Of a stretch of DNA of 12,360 nt, positions 1-6,391 are shown piece by piece. The notes under the pieces are model-generated. The model saw only the letters and a program-made list of their open reading frames with translations. It did not search any database and was not told where the DNA came from. Origin of the DNA: Chloroflexota bacterium (GTDB lineage Bacteria; Chloroflexota; Dehalococcoidia; Tepidiformales; Tepidiformaceae). The first letter of the stretch is position 1, and every line of letters begins with the position of its first letter. The stretch covers positions 1-12,360 of the forward strand of contig JAKALX010000066.1 in assembly GCA_021823905.1 (NCBI GenBank), read 5' to 3'. Both the position numbers and the translations under genes were made by a program.

Positions 1-1
1 G

Positions 2-1168
2 GTGAAGGTGGAGCCGCCACAGGGGGAGCCGTGGCGTCTGCAGGCCGAGATCATCCCGGGCGAGAGCCGGAACTTCGTCGTGCAGAACCGGGGCAAGCGG
101 GGGATCGCCGTCGATCTCAAGCATCCGGGCGCGGGACCCATCCGCGAGGCGCTGATCGACTGGGCGGACGTGGTGCTGACGAACTTCCGGCCGGGGGCGG
201 CGCAGGAGCTCGGGCTGGGCTACGAAACGCTACGCGAACGGAAGCCAGCCATCATCGCCTGCGAGGTCACGGCGTTCGGGGAGAACGGGCCGGACTCGGC
301 GCTGCGCGGTTACGACATTGTTGCCCAGGCGATGAGCGGGGTGACGACCTCGAACCCGAACCTTGTGGACGGCTTGCCGCAGCAGGTGGGATTCGCACCG
401 GCGGACGTGGTGACGGGTCTGGCGATCGCCTGGGGAATCACGGGAGCGCTCTATCACCGCATGCGGACGGGCGAAGGGCAGCGGATCAACGCGAGCCTGC
501 TGCTTTCGGCGCTCTTCATCCAGGGGAACTCCCGCGAGATCACGGCCCTGGACGCGGAGCCGCGCCGGCAGTGGCTGGAAGACCTGGCGGAGGCGCGAGC
601 GCGAGGAGCGCCCATCGCCGAGTTGTACGCGATGCGGAAGGCGAAGCAACCGGAGCTGGTGGGAAACGTCTACTACCGCTGCTACCAGACGAGCGACGGG
701 TACCTGGCGGTCGGTTGCCTGGGGCCGGGTCCGCGCGAGCGGTTCCGCCAGGCGCTCCAGATCCGGGATCCGCGCTATGAGGAGGGGTTCGACCGATCGC
801 CGGAATCAGTGGCGCGGATCGGCCGCGAACTCACGGCGAAGTGCGAGGCGCTGTTCCGGCGGAAGTGCACGGCGGCCTGGATGGAGCACCTGACGGCGAA
901 CGACATCGCCTGCGGGCCGCTGCGGTTCGTGGAGGAGCTCTGGGAGGACGAGCAGGTGAAGGCGAACGGCTACGTGGTTGAGTACGAGCATTCGCTGCTG
1001 GGGCCGCTGCGGGGACCGGCGCCGATCATCCAGATGAGCGGCTCGCCAACGCGGGTGCAGCGTGCTTCGCCTGCCCTGGGCGAGCACACGCACGAAGTGC
1101 TGCTGGCGATCGGGTTCGAGCCTGACGAGATCGAGGTTCTGGAGCGGCGGGGGATTATCCGCCGGTAG
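2..1168 (+). CDS. Family III CoA-transferase (CaiB/BaiF type), 5' end outside window
   Basis: Members of this family move CoA from one acyl-CoA to another carboxylic acid in the cytoplasm, through a covalent aspartyl-CoA intermediate. The visible 388 residues open with VKVEPPQGEPWR, which matches the internal segment VIKVEPPGGDP that family members carry roughly 35-40 residues from their true start. The GTG at position 2 is therefore an internal valine and the N-terminus lies outside the window. Other family signatures are NRGKRGIAVDLK (29-40), the ADVVLTNFRPG stretch (55-65), GYDIVAQAMSG (103-113) and RTGEGQRINASL (155-166). The Asp in FAPADVVTG (D135 here) sits where the family's catalytic aspartate is expected. 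The substrate cannot be told from sequence; formyl-, carnitinyl-, succinyl- and alkylsuccinyl-CoA transferases all look like this. It is convergent with the helicase downstream. Confidence 0.9.
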   Translation: MKVEPPQGEPWRLQAEIIPGESRNFVVQNRGKRGIAVDLKHPGAGPIREALIDWADVVLTNFRPGAAQELGLGYETLRERKPAIIACEVTAFGENGPDSALRGYDIVAQAMSGVTTSNPNLVDGLPQQVGFAPADVVTGLAIAWGITGALYHRMRTGEGQRINASLLLSALFIQGNSREITALDAEPRRQWLEDLAEARARGAPIAELYAMRKAKQPELVGNVYYRCYQTSDGYLAVGCLGPGPRERFRQALQIRDPRYEEGFDRSPESVARIGRELTAKCEALFRRKCTAAWMEHLTANDIACGPLRFVEELWEDEQVKANGYVVEYEHSLLGPLRGPAPIIQMSGSPTRVQRASPALGEHTHEVLLAIGFEPDEIEVLERRGIIRR

Positions 1169-1192
1169 GGCCGGGCGAGCGAAGCCGTCACC

Positions 1193-1229
1193 CCTTCCCC
1201 CTCCCGCATTTCGGGCGAGGGGAGGAAGG
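1193..1229. terminator. GC-rich imperfect hairpin between convergent genes
   Basis: A pyrimidine-rich arm starting CCTTCCCCCTCCCG faces a purine-rich arm GGGCGAGGGGAGGAAGG. The inner stem CCCG/CGGG (1203-1206 with 1212-1215) closes a 5-base loop, and the outer stem CCTTCC/GGAAGG (1193-1198 with 1224-1229) is perfect. A few mismatches lie between them. It sits 25 bases after the CoA-transferase stop and 34 bases after the helicase stop, so it could end transcription from both sides. There is no strong T-run, so intrinsic termination is uncertain; it may instead be a dispersed intergenic repeat. Confidence 0.4.
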
Positions 1230-1262
1230 CCGAGAAAGAACAAGGCGGAGACGTGCCAGCCG

Positions 1263-2642
1263 TCAGTCCCAGCGGGCGGGCATCGCGAGGTACTGCATGC
1301 CGGTTTCGCCGACCTCGCGCTTGATGCGGTCCCATTCGTCGAGCTCCCATTCGCCGACGAAGGTGTAGGCGGAGCCGTGTTTGCCGGCGCGAGCGGTGCG
1401 GCCGATGCGGTGGATGTACTCCTCCGCATTCTGAGGAACGTCGAAGTTGATGACGTGCTCGATGTCGGGAATATCAAGGCCGCGAGCGGCAACGTTGGTG
1501 GCGATCAGGAACTGGAGCTTGCCGGAGCGGAAGTCGCCCATGACGCGATCGCGCTGGGACTGGCGCAGGTCGCCGTGGATGGCTTCGGCCCCGATGCCAA
1601 CGCGCTGAAGCTGCTCCGTGAGACGGTCGACACCGATCTTGGTGCGTCGAAAGATGAGGGAGCGGCCGAGATCGCGCGTCTCGTAGAGGTGGCGGAGGGC
1701 GAGGAACTTGTCGCGCTCGGAGACTTCGCAGTAGAACTGGTCGACGCTCTCGACGGTGCGCTGCTCGGGATGGACGGCGACGCGGCGGGCGTTGCGCATG
1801 TAGCGGTAGACGAGCCGGCCGATGCTTTCGGGCATGGTGGCGCTGAAGAGGGCCGTCTGGCGGTTCTTCGGGGTGACGCGAAGGATGTAGTCGATGTCGC
1901 GGGCGAAGCCGATGTCGAGCATCTGGTCGGCCTCGTCGAGAACCGCGAAGCGGACGTTGGCGAGGGAAAGGGTGCCGCGCTTCATGTGATCGATGACGCG
2001 GCCGGGAGTGCCGACGACGACGTGGGCGCCTCGTTCGAGGGCCATGAGATCGGTGCGGACGCGGCCGCCGCCGATGAGGCCGAGGGTGATGAAACCATAG
2101 AAGCGGCCGAGGAAGTCGATGTGGTCGTGCACCTGCTTGGCGAGCTCGCGGGTGGGGACCATGATGACTGCCTGGACTTCGAGGACGGACGGATCGATGA
2201 GGCGGGCGAGCGGCAGGCCGAAGGCGAGCGTCTTCCCGGTGCCAGTCTGGGCGAGCCCGACGACGTCCTCGCCGTCGTAGAGGATCCCGAGCGTTTGCTC
2301 CTGGATTGGCGTTGGCGTTTCGAATCCGAAAGCGGCGATGGCCCGGAGGCCGACGTCGTCGACACCGAGGGCGCGGAACGCCTCGGAGAGCGGAGCGACG
2401 GGTTCTGGGAGCCTGGGCCGGCCAGATGGAGCCGGGGTTGCCGGGGCGGCGGCGATCTCAGTGTGGCTGCGAGAGCGCGAGCCCCTGGAGCGGCGCCGGT
2501 GTGGCGCGCCCTCGGGAGTGGCGGTTGGCGCGAATGGCGTGTGGTCGGCAGGTCGGGGAGCGAGGGCGACGGAGGAGGTACCCGCCACGCTCGCGGGCTC
2601 TTCGGACTTCTTACGACGGAAAAACAACAGCTTCTTGAGCAT
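1263..2642 (-). CDS. DEAD-box ATP-dependent RNA helicase (RhlE/CsdA-like)
   Basis: This is a cytoplasmic ATP-driven RNA duplex unwinder of the kind that helps ribosome assembly, RNA decay or cold adaptation. All core motifs are visible in the 459 residues: Q motif FGFETPTPIQ (105-114), Walker A AQTGTGKT (131-138), PTRELA (163-168), GG (191-192), TPGR (212-215), DEAD (236-239), SAT (267-269), ATNVAARGLDIP (381-392) and HRIGRTARAG (411-420). Residues 1-85 form a basic, Pro/Ala/Ser-rich, probably disordered extension. The C-terminus stops about 40 residues after motif VI, so there is no RNA-binding tail such as the DbpA or CsdA domains. The ATG at 2642 follows an in-frame TGA nine bases upstream, so no earlier start is possible. 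GGAAGG directly abuts the ATG, which is too close for a good ribosome site. It lies downstream of the toxin-antitoxin genes on the same strand, 179 bases away. Confidence 0.93.
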   Translation of the reverse strand: MLKKLLFFRRKKSEEPASVAGTSSVALAPRPADHTPFAPTATPEGAPHRRRSRGSRSRSHTEIAAAPATPAPSGRPRLPEPVAPLSEAFRALGVDDVGLRAIAAFGFETPTPIQEQTLGILYDGEDVVGLAQTGTGKTLAFGLPLARLIDPSVLEVQAVIMVPTRELAKQVHDHIDFLGRFYGFITLGLIGGGRVRTDLMALERGAHVVVGTPGRVIDHMKRGTLSLANVRFAVLDEADQMLDIGFARDIDYILRVTPKNRQTALFSATMPESIGRLVYRYMRNARRVAVHPEQRTVESVDQFYCEVSERDKFLALRHLYETRDLGRSLIFRRTKIGVDRLTEQLQRVGIGAEAIHGDLRQSQRDRVMGDFRSGKLQFLIATNVAARGLDIPDIEHVINFDVPQNAEEYIHRIGRTARAGKHGSAYTFVGEWELDEWDRIKREVGETGMQYLAMPARWD

Positions 2643-2821
2643 CCTTCCAGTGGGTCAGGCGCGCATCAGCCGGCGCGTCGCATTCGGGACGGCGGGGTGC
2701 AGCGCAGTGAGATGGAGACGAAAGCCAGGCTTGAACGACAAGCGGATTGAGTGGTGCGGCTTTCGGTTGCGATGATTTAGCAACAACGCATCATGAGGAT
2801 AGCACACTGTGGGCCGGGGAG

Positions 2822-3107
2822 TTATTCGGCGACGTCGCGCGAACCGTGGACGACGGGCGATAACCTCGATGCCGTCGGGAACGACCTGGTAGATGAGGCG
2901 ATAGCGGTCCACCAGCCGGTCGCGGACACGTTCCGAGCCGAACTCAGGCACGGGTCGGCCCAAGAGCGGGAACTGATCAGCCTGGGTGACGACGTCCATG
3001 AGATGCTGAGTGAAGCGGTTCGCGTTCGTGTCCCCGCCGAACCAAGCAATCCGTTCGCGAATATCGCGGAGCTGCTGGATGGCCTCGGGCATCCAGACAA
3101 TGCTCAA
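2822..3107 (-). pseudogene. ParE/RelE-family toxin with a +1 frameshift near its C-terminus
   Basis: ParE/RelE-fold toxins inhibit gyrase or cleave mRNA at the ribosome. The first ~80 residues are typical: SIVWMPEAIQQLRDIRERI, then LLGRPVPEFG, then DRYRLIYQVVPDGIEVIA. The open frame then runs on as an Arg-rich tail to position 2655 (150 aa in all, against 90-100 usual). In the neighbouring frame the expected end VVHGSRDVAE followed by TAA (stop at 2822-2824) picks up immediately after VIA. Removing one base from the GGG at 2855-2857 joins the halves into a 94-aa toxin of ordinary length. The start is a TTG at 3107 that shares TTGA with the stop of the antitoxin; an ATG lies five codons further in. 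The frame break is seen directly. Whether it is a real mutation or a base-call error cannot be decided here. Confidence 0.75.
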
Positions 3108-3337
3108 TCAGCGAGACCGAACATCCGGCGAACCTCGCGATGGGGAACGCCCATGCCTTGCCGCGACTGCTCGAGTCCGCGCTCGACGCTGGCGATCTGC
3201 TCCGGCGTCAGCGGCGGCCGCCCGGCGCACTCGGCCTGGTTGGCGCCAATGAGGTCGAGGACGTGCGCCGCTTCGTCGTCGCTCATCCGGTCGACCAGAT
3301 CGCGAAGCCGCTGTTTGGGAGTCATCCAATACACCAT
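3104..3337 (-). CDS. Antitoxin of the first ParE-type pair
   Basis: A 77-aa acidic-to-neutral protein placed directly before a ParE-type toxin and sharing 4 bases with it, the classical antitoxin-first layout with translational coupling. The C-terminal part, RGLEQSRQGMGVPHREVRRMFGL, resembles the C-terminal toxin-binding helix pattern of RelB/addiction-module antitoxins (consensus like GLEQA..G..VPHEEV...L). The N-terminal part (TPKQRLRDLVDRMSDDEAAH) looks helical; I cannot assign a DNA-binding fold with certainty. The open frame starts at ATG 3337, but a second ATG at 3325 (73 aa, beginning MTPKQRL) is equally plausible, since neither has a clear Shine-Dalgarno. It appears intact, unlike its toxin partner. 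Antitoxins of this type usually neutralise the toxin by binding it and often repress their own promoter. Confidence 0.7.
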   Translation of the reverse strand: MVYWMTPKQRLRDLVDRMSDDEAAHVLDLIGANQAECAGRPPLTPEQIASVERGLEQSRQGMGVPHREVRRMFGLAD

Positions 3338-3460
3338 AGCGGACCAGGGAAGGATCGAGGGGATCCGGGGGCGGCTGCGAAGGGGTGGGCTTCAGGCAAT
3401 CGCGTTCGCAAGCGCACCGCGCGCCGCGGCGTAATACGCGCCCGGGACCTCGCGAGCCGG

Positions 3461-3759
3461 TTACTCGCTGCTCCCAGACTCCTCCCGAAGGTCTGCGGAG
3501 CCGTGGATGACAAAGAGGATGCGAACGCGATCCGGCAGGACGTGGTAAGCGATTCGGTAGGGGCCCCGACCAACTCTCGAACCTGGACGTAGCCGTATTC
3601 AGACATCTCCCGGCCAGAAAGGGGGAAGGTTTCCAGTTGCCGCATTCGCCGCGTGATGCGCTGGAGGGTTCGGTGTGCACATACCTCAGAGCGCTGGCAC
3701 AGGAAGCCATGGATGGCCTGGAGGTCGGCTCGCGCTCCATCCGTGACCTCGACCTTCAT
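3461..3759 (-). pseudogene. Second ParE/RelE-family toxin with a -1 frameshift
   Basis: Residues 1-67 read as a normal ParE/RelE toxin: MKVEVTDGARADLQAIHGFL, RMRQLETFPLSGREMSEYG, VQVRELVGAP. The open frame then becomes Ser/Arg-rich and runs to position 3322, through the next antitoxin's start (145 aa). In the adjacent frame the missing C-terminal half is complete: YRIAYHVLPDRVRILFVIHG, then SADLREESGSSE and a TAA at 3461-3463. Adding one base to the GGGG run at 3560-3563 joins the pieces into a 99-aa toxin, the family's normal size. The ATG at 3759 overlaps the antitoxin stop as ATGA. The shift is in the opposite direction to the one in the neighbouring toxin. The slip site is not a standard -1 slippery heptamer, so programmed frameshifting is not supported. 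A sequencing error remains possible. Confidence 0.75.
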
Positions 3760-3965
3760 CTGCCGAGGCCAAGCTCTCTTTCGACGGCATCGAGGCTGGT
3801 TACTTTCCCAGCCGCACTCTCCGCCAGCCGCTCCTGGAGAAGGAGGCGCTCGTAGATCCGTCGCATAAGATCGTCCCAGGTCGCGCCTGGAGGAAGCCCC
3901 CGCACGAGGTCCAGAGCTTCGTCGCGAATGTCTTCGGTCGGACTCATGCCGGCTCGGGCTACCAT
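3756..3965 (-). CDS. Antitoxin of the second ParE-type pair
   Basis: A 69-aa protein whose segment LPPGATWDDLMRRIYERLLLQERLAESAAGKVTSLDAVERELGL closely follows a common addiction-module antitoxin pattern (LP..ATWDDLMY.IY.R..IE.GL.D...G.V.S.EEV...FGL; family knowledge, not a search). It precedes its toxin with a 4-base ATGA overlap. The ATG at 3965 is favoured because TATGAT, a near-consensus -10 box, lies only 6 bases upstream, an arrangement typical of leaderless transcripts that begin at the start codon. The internal ATG at 3947 would give 63 aa starting MSPTEDI. It seems intact, while its toxin is frameshifted. It is divergent from the crotonase gene, with 146 bases between the two starts. 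Confidence 0.75.
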   Translation of the reverse strand: MVARAGMSPTEDIRDEALDLVRGLPPGATWDDLMRRIYERLLLQERLAESAAGKVTSLDAVERELGLGR

Positions 3966-3971
3966 GCCACG

Positions 3972-3977
3972 ATCATA
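3972..3977 (-). promoter_or_regulatory. -10 box of a probable leaderless promoter for the second antitoxin
   Basis: On the minus strand TATGAT is followed by six bases and then the antitoxin ATG at 3965, so transcription would start at or next to the start codon. No convincing -35 hexamer is found at 16-18 bases. The call rests on the -10 match and its position only. Confidence 0.4.
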
Positions 3978-4111
3978 CGCCCAATCGCTCTGCGGTTGCG
4001 AGGCTACGGAACGTTTGCTCTCCGTCCGGGCTTTCCGAAGCGGGCGTTTGCGGGCATGCTACGCGCGAAGCCGCGTCCTGCCTCGGGCGAACGCGATCAC
4101 GGAGGAACACG

Positions 4112-5014
4112 ATGCCCAGTTTCGAGACGATCCTCTATGAAGTCGACCGGGGACGGGCACGGATCACGCTCAACCGGCCGGAGAAGCTGAATGCGCTCTC
4201 GATGCAGGTGCAGCAGGAACTGAACGAGGCGCTCTGGGAAGCGGACAACGACAATGCGGTACACGCGGTCATCCTGCGCGGGAACGGGCGGGCGTTCAGC
4301 GCCGGGTACGACCTGACGCCGCTGGCGAACCGGCGGCCGGCGCTGGATGGCGACCAGTACGCGGCGGTCTACCGGGGCGGGCGGACATTCGACGACGACG
4401 CGTGGCAGTTGGAGCGGGCACAACGGCTGCGGATGGCGATCTTCGACATGCACAAGCCGGTGATCGCGCAGGTGCACGGCTACTGCCTGGCGGGTGGCAC
4501 GGACGTGGCGTTGCTGTGCGACATCGTGATCGCGGCGGAGGACGCGACAATCGGCTTTCCGCCGGCGCGGGCGATGGGAGCGTTGCCGAACAGCATGTGG
4601 CTCTATCACTGTGGGCCGCAGTGGGCGAAGCGGCTGTTCCTGACGGGCGACACGGTCACGGGCGCGGAGGCGGCACGCATCGGGCTGGTGTTGAAGGCGG
4701 TGCCGCGGGAGTTCCTCGAAGCGGAGGTCGAGGGGCTTGTGGACCGGATGGCGATGATCGATCCGGAGCTATTGACGGCGAACAAGCGAATCGTGAACGT
4801 CGGGCTCGAGCTGATGGGCGCGCGGACGTTGCAGCGGATGGCCGCCGAGAACGACGCGCGGGCGCACCTGGCGCCCAGCGTCCGGGAGTTCGGGAGGATC
4901 GCCGGCGAGCAGGGGTTAAAGGCGGCGCTGCACTGGCGCGACGCGAAGTTCGGTGACGGCCGGGCGCGGGTGGAAGGACCGGAAACGCGAAACGAGCAAG
5001 GGTATCTGACGTGA
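4112..5014 (+). CDS. Crotonase-superfamily protein (enoyl-CoA hydratase/isomerase-like), atypical active site
   Basis: A 300-aa soluble crotonase-fold protein acting on a CoA thioester. Family hallmarks: LNRPEKLNAL (20-29), oxyanion-hole strands GRAFSAGYDL (59-68) and HGYCLAGGTDVALLCD (122-137), and WAKRLFLTGDTVTGAEAARIGLV (171-193). Aligning to rat enoyl-CoA hydratase, the two catalytic glutamates E144 and E164 fall on D131 (GGTDVA) and P151 (IGFPPAR). Simple hydratase chemistry is therefore doubtful, and an isomerase, hydrolase, decarboxylase or another reaction is possible. I recall a subgroup of actinobacterial and Chloroflexota crotonases with a similar PPxR signature, so this is likely a subgroup trait rather than decay. 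The start is well supported: GGAGGA at 4101-4106, five bases before ATG. The stop overlaps the next gene's GTG (GTGA), making it the first gene of a four-gene operon. Confidence 0.88.
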   Translation: MPSFETILYEVDRGRARITLNRPEKLNALSMQVQQELNEALWEADNDNAVHAVILRGNGRAFSAGYDLTPLANRRPALDGDQYAAVYRGGRTFDDDAWQLERAQRLRMAIFDMHKPVIAQVHGYCLAGGTDVALLCDIVIAAEDATIGFPPARAMGALPNSMWLYHCGPQWAKRLFLTGDTVTGAEAARIGLVLKAVPREFLEAEVEGLVDRMAMIDPELLTANKRIVNVGLELMGARTLQRMAAENDARAHLAPSVREFGRIAGEQGLKAALHWRDAKFGDGRARVEGPETRNEQGYLT

Positions 5015-5637
5015 CAATCAAGGCCACCTCGGCGCTGTCGATCCTCGCGATCTGGATGGCAACGATTACGGGGATTGCGGTGGCGGACGGGGGCTATCCG
5101 GTCATCATCTTCGCGTTCCTGGCCACGACCGCCGTCGGGGTGTCGGCCTGGCGGCGGCTCGGGATCTCGCGCTTGATTGCCATCACCGGGACGTGGAGCG
5201 CGGTGGCGGTGGCGATGGGCGGGCACACGGGCAACTGGTGGATCTCGGTGTTCGCGTTCCTGAGCACGGGCGCGGTGGTGTATTCGTTGATGCGCCGGGA
5301 CGACGTGCTGATTGGTATCGGGGTGGCGGCAGCGTGGCTCGCCGTGGGCATCGCGACCGCGGAATACGAAGGTGCAGGGTGGATGTGCGTGTTGGCCTTT
5401 CTGACCGCCGGCGCACTTTCGAACACGCGCGGAAACGGGGCGCGGGGACTGAGCGCGATTCTCTGGTGGGGAATCACGGCCGGGGTGGTGCTTGCTGGAG
5501 GCGCGGGATGGGCGTGGCTTTGCATCCCGGCGTTCCTGCTCACGTCCGCGTCGCTGGGTATTGGCGACTTCGGGTTCCCGCGACGGCTGGAGTGGGATCT
5601 GTTCGATCGCGACGACGACGCGGACCGGGTGCGCTAG
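5011..5637 (+). CDS. Eight-helix membrane protein made of four tandem two-helix repeats
   Basis: I do not recognise a named family. The 208 residues are almost entirely hydrophobic, with about eight predicted membrane spans (roughly 5-24, 29-47, 53-71, 76-94, 99-117, 122-137, 147-163, 166-184) and a charged tail, FDRDDDADRVR. An internal repeat is visible: GGYPVIIFAFLATTA (27-41), GNWWISVFAFLSTGA (74-88), GAGWMCVLAFLTAGA (121-135) and GWAWLCIPAFLLTSA (166-180). The AFL cores are spaced 47, 47 and 45 residues. Each unit is one hydrophobic helix, a short Gly/aromatic turn, then the AFL helix, often ended by basic residues. The GTG start overlaps the crotonase stop (GTGA), so translation is probably coupled. 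A transport, channel or scaffold role is possible but nothing in the sequence proves one. Confidence 0.8.
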   Translation: MTIKATSALSILAIWMATITGIAVADGGYPVIIFAFLATTAVGVSAWRRLGISRLIAITGTWSAVAVAMGGHTGNWWISVFAFLSTGAVVYSLMRRDDVLIGIGVAAAWLAVGIATAEYEGAGWMCVLAFLTAGALSNTRGNGARGLSAILWWGITAGVVLAGGAGWAWLCIPAFLLTSASLGIGDFGFPRRLEWDLFDRDDDADRVR

Positions 5638-5647
5638 GATCGAGTCG

Positions 5648-5902
5648 ATGGCCGGGACCGAGTATGTGGACGGCGAGGACGACGAGGACGACGAGCCGAT
5701 ATCGCTCGGGGGCGGCGGCGCATGGGGCGGGCCGAACCCTGGGCCCGACGAGCGCGACCGTGACCTGATGGACGGCTCGTGGGAGCGCCGCTACTACCAG
5801 GGGCGGACGCGAAAGCGCGACTGGACGGCGATCATGACGGGCCTTGGGCTGCTCGTGCTGCTTGGCATGCTGCTGCCGGCGATCCTGGTTCTCTTCCGAT
5901 GA
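5648..5902 (+). CDS. Small acidic protein with one C-terminal membrane span
   Basis: An 84-aa protein of unknown family. Residues 1-40 are strikingly acidic (GEDDEDDEPISLGGGG and PGPDERDRDLMDG), followed by a basic stretch (RRYYQGRTRKRDW) and one hydrophobic helix, IMTGLGLLVLLGMLLPAILVLF, ending one residue before the C-terminus. This looks like a tail-anchored membrane protein with its charged part in the cytoplasm (topology inferred from the positive-inside rule). ATG 5648 is chosen because AGGA at 5636-5639 lies 8 bases upstream; earlier in-frame starts would run back into the preceding gene. It follows the repeat membrane protein by 10 bases and overlaps the next gene as ATGA, so a shared function with its operon partners is likely. 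The acidic N-terminus could bind a basic partner, but that is speculation. Confidence 0.7.
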   Translation: MAGTEYVDGEDDEDDEPISLGGGGAWGGPNPGPDERDRDLMDGSWERRYYQGRTRKRDWTAIMTGLGLLVLLGMLLPAILVLFR

Positions 5903-6360
5903 CTGGGCCGCTGGCGGGCAAGGCCGTCGCGATGATCGCGCATGGGACGCCGCTGGACCGGGCGATCGCCGTGTGCCTCGCGGAGGCTGGCGCCAATATC
6001 GCAATCGCGACCGAGCAGCCGATGCGCGAGCAGGAGTTCGCAACAGCGTCGATTGCGAATGAGATCTGGGCGATCGGGCGGGAGCAGTTCTCGTACGTGC
6101 TGGACGCCTCAAGCGAGACGGCAGTCGCCAGCTATGGGGCTGAGGCGACCGCTCGCCTCGGCCGGTGCGACGCTTTGATCGTGGTCGAGCCGCAGGCGGC
6201 GGCTTCGGCTGCTGGCCTGGTGCTGCCGGCGTTCGTGCGGGGCGCCGGGCACGACGTTGCGTGCATCGTGGTGGGCCCGGCGGGCGCGGCCTGGGCGACA
6301 GTTGCGATCGGGGAGAACGACTCGGCGACGGCGAACGCCGTGCTGGAGTGCCTGAGGTAG
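5899..6360 (+). CDS. Short, degenerate SDR-like Rossmann protein, probably not an oxidoreductase
   Basis: The 153 residues follow the N-terminal half of short-chain dehydrogenases: LAGKAVAMIAHGTPLDRAIA, then LAEAGANIAIATE, EIWAIGREQFSYVLDASSE and RCDALIVVEP. They correspond in order to the SDR elements LAGKVALVTGAGRGIGRAIA, LAEAGADVAVA, EIRALGR and RLDVLVNNAG. The key motifs are lost: the TGxxxGxG dinucleotide loop is AHGTPLD (14-20), NNAG is VEPQ (96-99), and the protein ends before the catalytic YxxxK. Full SDRs are about 250 aa. It may be a degenerate or repurposed nucleotide-fold protein. The start ATG 5899 overlaps the preceding stop (ATGA), so it is translationally coupled and is the last gene of the crotonase operon. 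The upstream frame could extend to 5779 but would overlap the preceding gene. Confidence 0.7.
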   Translation: MTGPLAGKAVAMIAHGTPLDRAIAVCLAEAGANIAIATEQPMREQEFATASIANEIWAIGREQFSYVLDASSETAVASYGAEATARLGRCDALIVVEPQAAASAAGLVLPAFVRGAGHDVACIVVGPAGAAWATVAIGENDSATANAVLECLR

Positions 6361-6363
6361 CGG

Positions 6364-6391
6364 TTCACGATTCACGATTCACGATTGCCGA
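6364..6391. repeat. Heptamer tandem repeat, three perfect TTCACGA copies plus one degenerate
   Basis: TTCACGA occurs three times head to tail at 6364-6384, followed by TTGCCGA and then TTGG. It begins three bases after the stop of the SDR-like gene and is AT-richer than its surroundings. Short tandem heptamers of this kind are known from intergenic DNA of several bacterial groups; no function can be assigned. Confidence 0.8.

Noticed and set aside
1062..2750. 562-residue plus-strand open frame
   Set aside because: It lies antisense to the helicase, which has every DEAD-box motif. Its own translation is Ala/Asp/Glu/Val-rich without any domain, a normal by-product of high GC.
2655..3107. Reading the first toxin as a 150-aa protein with a new basic C-terminal domain
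   Set aside because: The true ParE ending is present in the neighbouring frame one base away, so the long tail is frameshift read-through.
3560..3563. Programmed ribosomal frameshifting to make full-length toxins
   Set aside because: The two toxins would need opposite shifts, and the second site does not fit the X-XXY-YYZ slippery pattern.
3322..3759. Reading the second toxin as a 145-aa protein
   Set aside because: The tail is Ser/Arg/Pro-rich and runs into the next antitoxin. The conserved second half of the toxin is in the adjacent frame with a stop at 3461.
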